6,777 nucleotides of DNA from Oxalobacteraceae bacterium UBA5157. Lineage in GTDB: Bacteria; Pseudomonadota; Gammaproteobacteria; Burkholderiales; Burkholderiaceae_D. The position numbers and the translations under genes were made by a program. Every line of letters begins with the position of its first letter. Position 1 is the stretch's first letter. The DNA lies in assembly GCA_002415335.1 (NCBI GenBank), contig DHXL01000081.1:1-6777 (forward strand), written 5' to 3'. A model generated the notes under the pieces. That model worked only from the letters and a program-made list of their open reading frames with translations. It was not told the origin of the DNA and ran no database searches. Below are positions 6,148 to 6,777 of the stretch, one piece after another.

Positions 6148-6777
6148 ATGCTGCGTTTGTTATGGCCGATCGTAGTGGTGACAATGTTGTGGGCGTTGCC
6201 GGCCCATGCAAAGCAGGATTTTTTGCCGCCGGAACAGGCTTTTCGCCTGAATATCATCAAGCAGGCCGACGGTCAGGTGCGTCTGAACTGGAAGATCAGC
6301 AAAGGATATTACCTGTATCGCAAGCAGATGAAGGTCGAAGGGAGCCCTTCCGGCAGTGCGCAACAAGTAGAGTGGCCTGCCGGCACGCGCAAGACCGATG
6401 AGACCTTCGGCGAAAGCGAGGTCTATCGCGATAATGTAGACGTACCGGTCAAGGCTCCTGATGCACAGACGCTTGCTATCGGCTGGCAGGGCTGCGCCGA
6501 TGCGGGTCTTTGCTACCCGCCGCAAACCCAGCGAGTCAATTTGGTCGATGTCGCCGCGGCGCCGTCCGCCAGCTCGGGCGTGGCCACTGCCGCCGTGAGT
6601 CGGGCCGCGTTGGGCGCGCTCGGCGAAGATCAGGACCTGGCCGATCGCCTGTCACGCAGCAATCTGGGCTGGATGCTGATGGTGTTCTTCGGACTTGGGC
6701 TGTTGATGACGTTCACGCCCTGCGTACTGCCGATGGTACCGATTCTCTCCAGCCTGATTGCGGGTAGTGGGGCCAGC
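6148..6777 (+). CDS. dsbD: Thiol:disulfide interchange protein DsbD, 5' part (partial)
   Basis: The first 210 codons are present and the gene runs off the window end. A signal peptide ends at about residue 21 (ALPAHA before KQDF). The periplasmic alpha domain (about 22-140) has YYLYRKQMKVEG and the redox pair in GCADAGLCYPP (Cys116 and Cys122), almost identical to the E. coli motif. A low-complexity Ala/Ser linker leads to the first transmembrane helix (about 174-196), which carries TFTPCVLPM with Cys192, the first of the two membrane-domain cysteines. DsbD carries electrons from cytoplasmic thioredoxin across the inner membrane to DsbC, DsbG and CcmG/DsbE, supporting disulfide isomerisation and cytochrome c maturation. 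The rest of the membrane domain and the C-terminal thioredoxin-like domain should lie beyond the window. It is transcribed divergently from the two-component operon and may share its operator. Confidence 0.94.
   Translation, partial: MLRLLWPIVVVTMLWALPAHAKQDFLPPEQAFRLNIIKQADGQVRLNWKISKGYYLYRKQMKVEGSPSGSAQQVEWPAGTRKTDETFGESEVYRDNVDVPVKAPDAQTLAIGWQGCADAGLCYPPQTQRVNLVDVAAAPSASSGVATAAVSRAALGALGEDQDLADRLSRSNLGWMLMVFFGLGLLMTFTPCVLPMVPILSSLIAGSGAS

Noticed and set aside
1..6777. CRISPR array, tRNA, rRNA or insertion sequence
   Set aside because: I saw no regularly spaced repeats, no tRNA cloverleaf, no rRNA-like sequence, and no transposase or paired terminal repeats on reading both strands.

Overview
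The window looks like chromosomal DNA of a Gram-negative proteobacterium, most likely a betaproteobacterium. The reasons are a moderately high GC content with G/C-rich wobble positions, a QseBC/PmrAB-type two-component pair, a periplasmic disulfide reductase (DsbD), and a membrane-bound multi-PAS GGDEF protein. The lineage is an inference from gene style, not from a marker gene.

Layout, left to right. (1) 1-1817, minus strand: a large c-di-GMP sensor enzyme with two membrane segments, three PAS domains and a GGDEF domain. Its 3' end lies outside the window. (2) 1818-2175: no recognisable gene. (3) 2176-3057, minus strand: a membrane-anchored alpha/beta hydrolase of the BEM46/YfhR type. (4) 3058-3979: a gene graveyard on the plus strand. 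A 5'-truncated short-chain dehydrogenase remnant with two frameshifts abuts, in a different frame, a 5'-truncated GGDEF remnant that has a further frameshift near its end. A plus-strand intrinsic terminator follows at 3980-4026. (5) 4045-6038, minus strand: a two-gene operon encoding a QseB-like response regulator and a QseC-like histidine kinase, overlapping by 4 bases (GTGA). (6) 6148-6777, plus strand: the 5' part of dsbD, divergent from the two-component operon and cut by the window end.

The 109-base divergent region between the regulator gene and dsbD carries a direct repeat, GTTAAC-N5-CTTAAT. It matches the form of the PmrA/QseB recognition box. The simplest reading is that the two-component system regulates itself and may also regulate dsbD, linking an envelope signal to periplasmic thiol-disulfide balance. 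This is the most testable regulatory idea in the window.

I do not see a new multi-gene system here. The intact genes belong to known families. The unusual parts are the composite pseudogene region, the candidate operator between qseB and dsbD, and an orphan plus-strand terminator next to the end of qseC. No tRNA, rRNA, CRISPR array or insertion sequence with recognisable ends was found.
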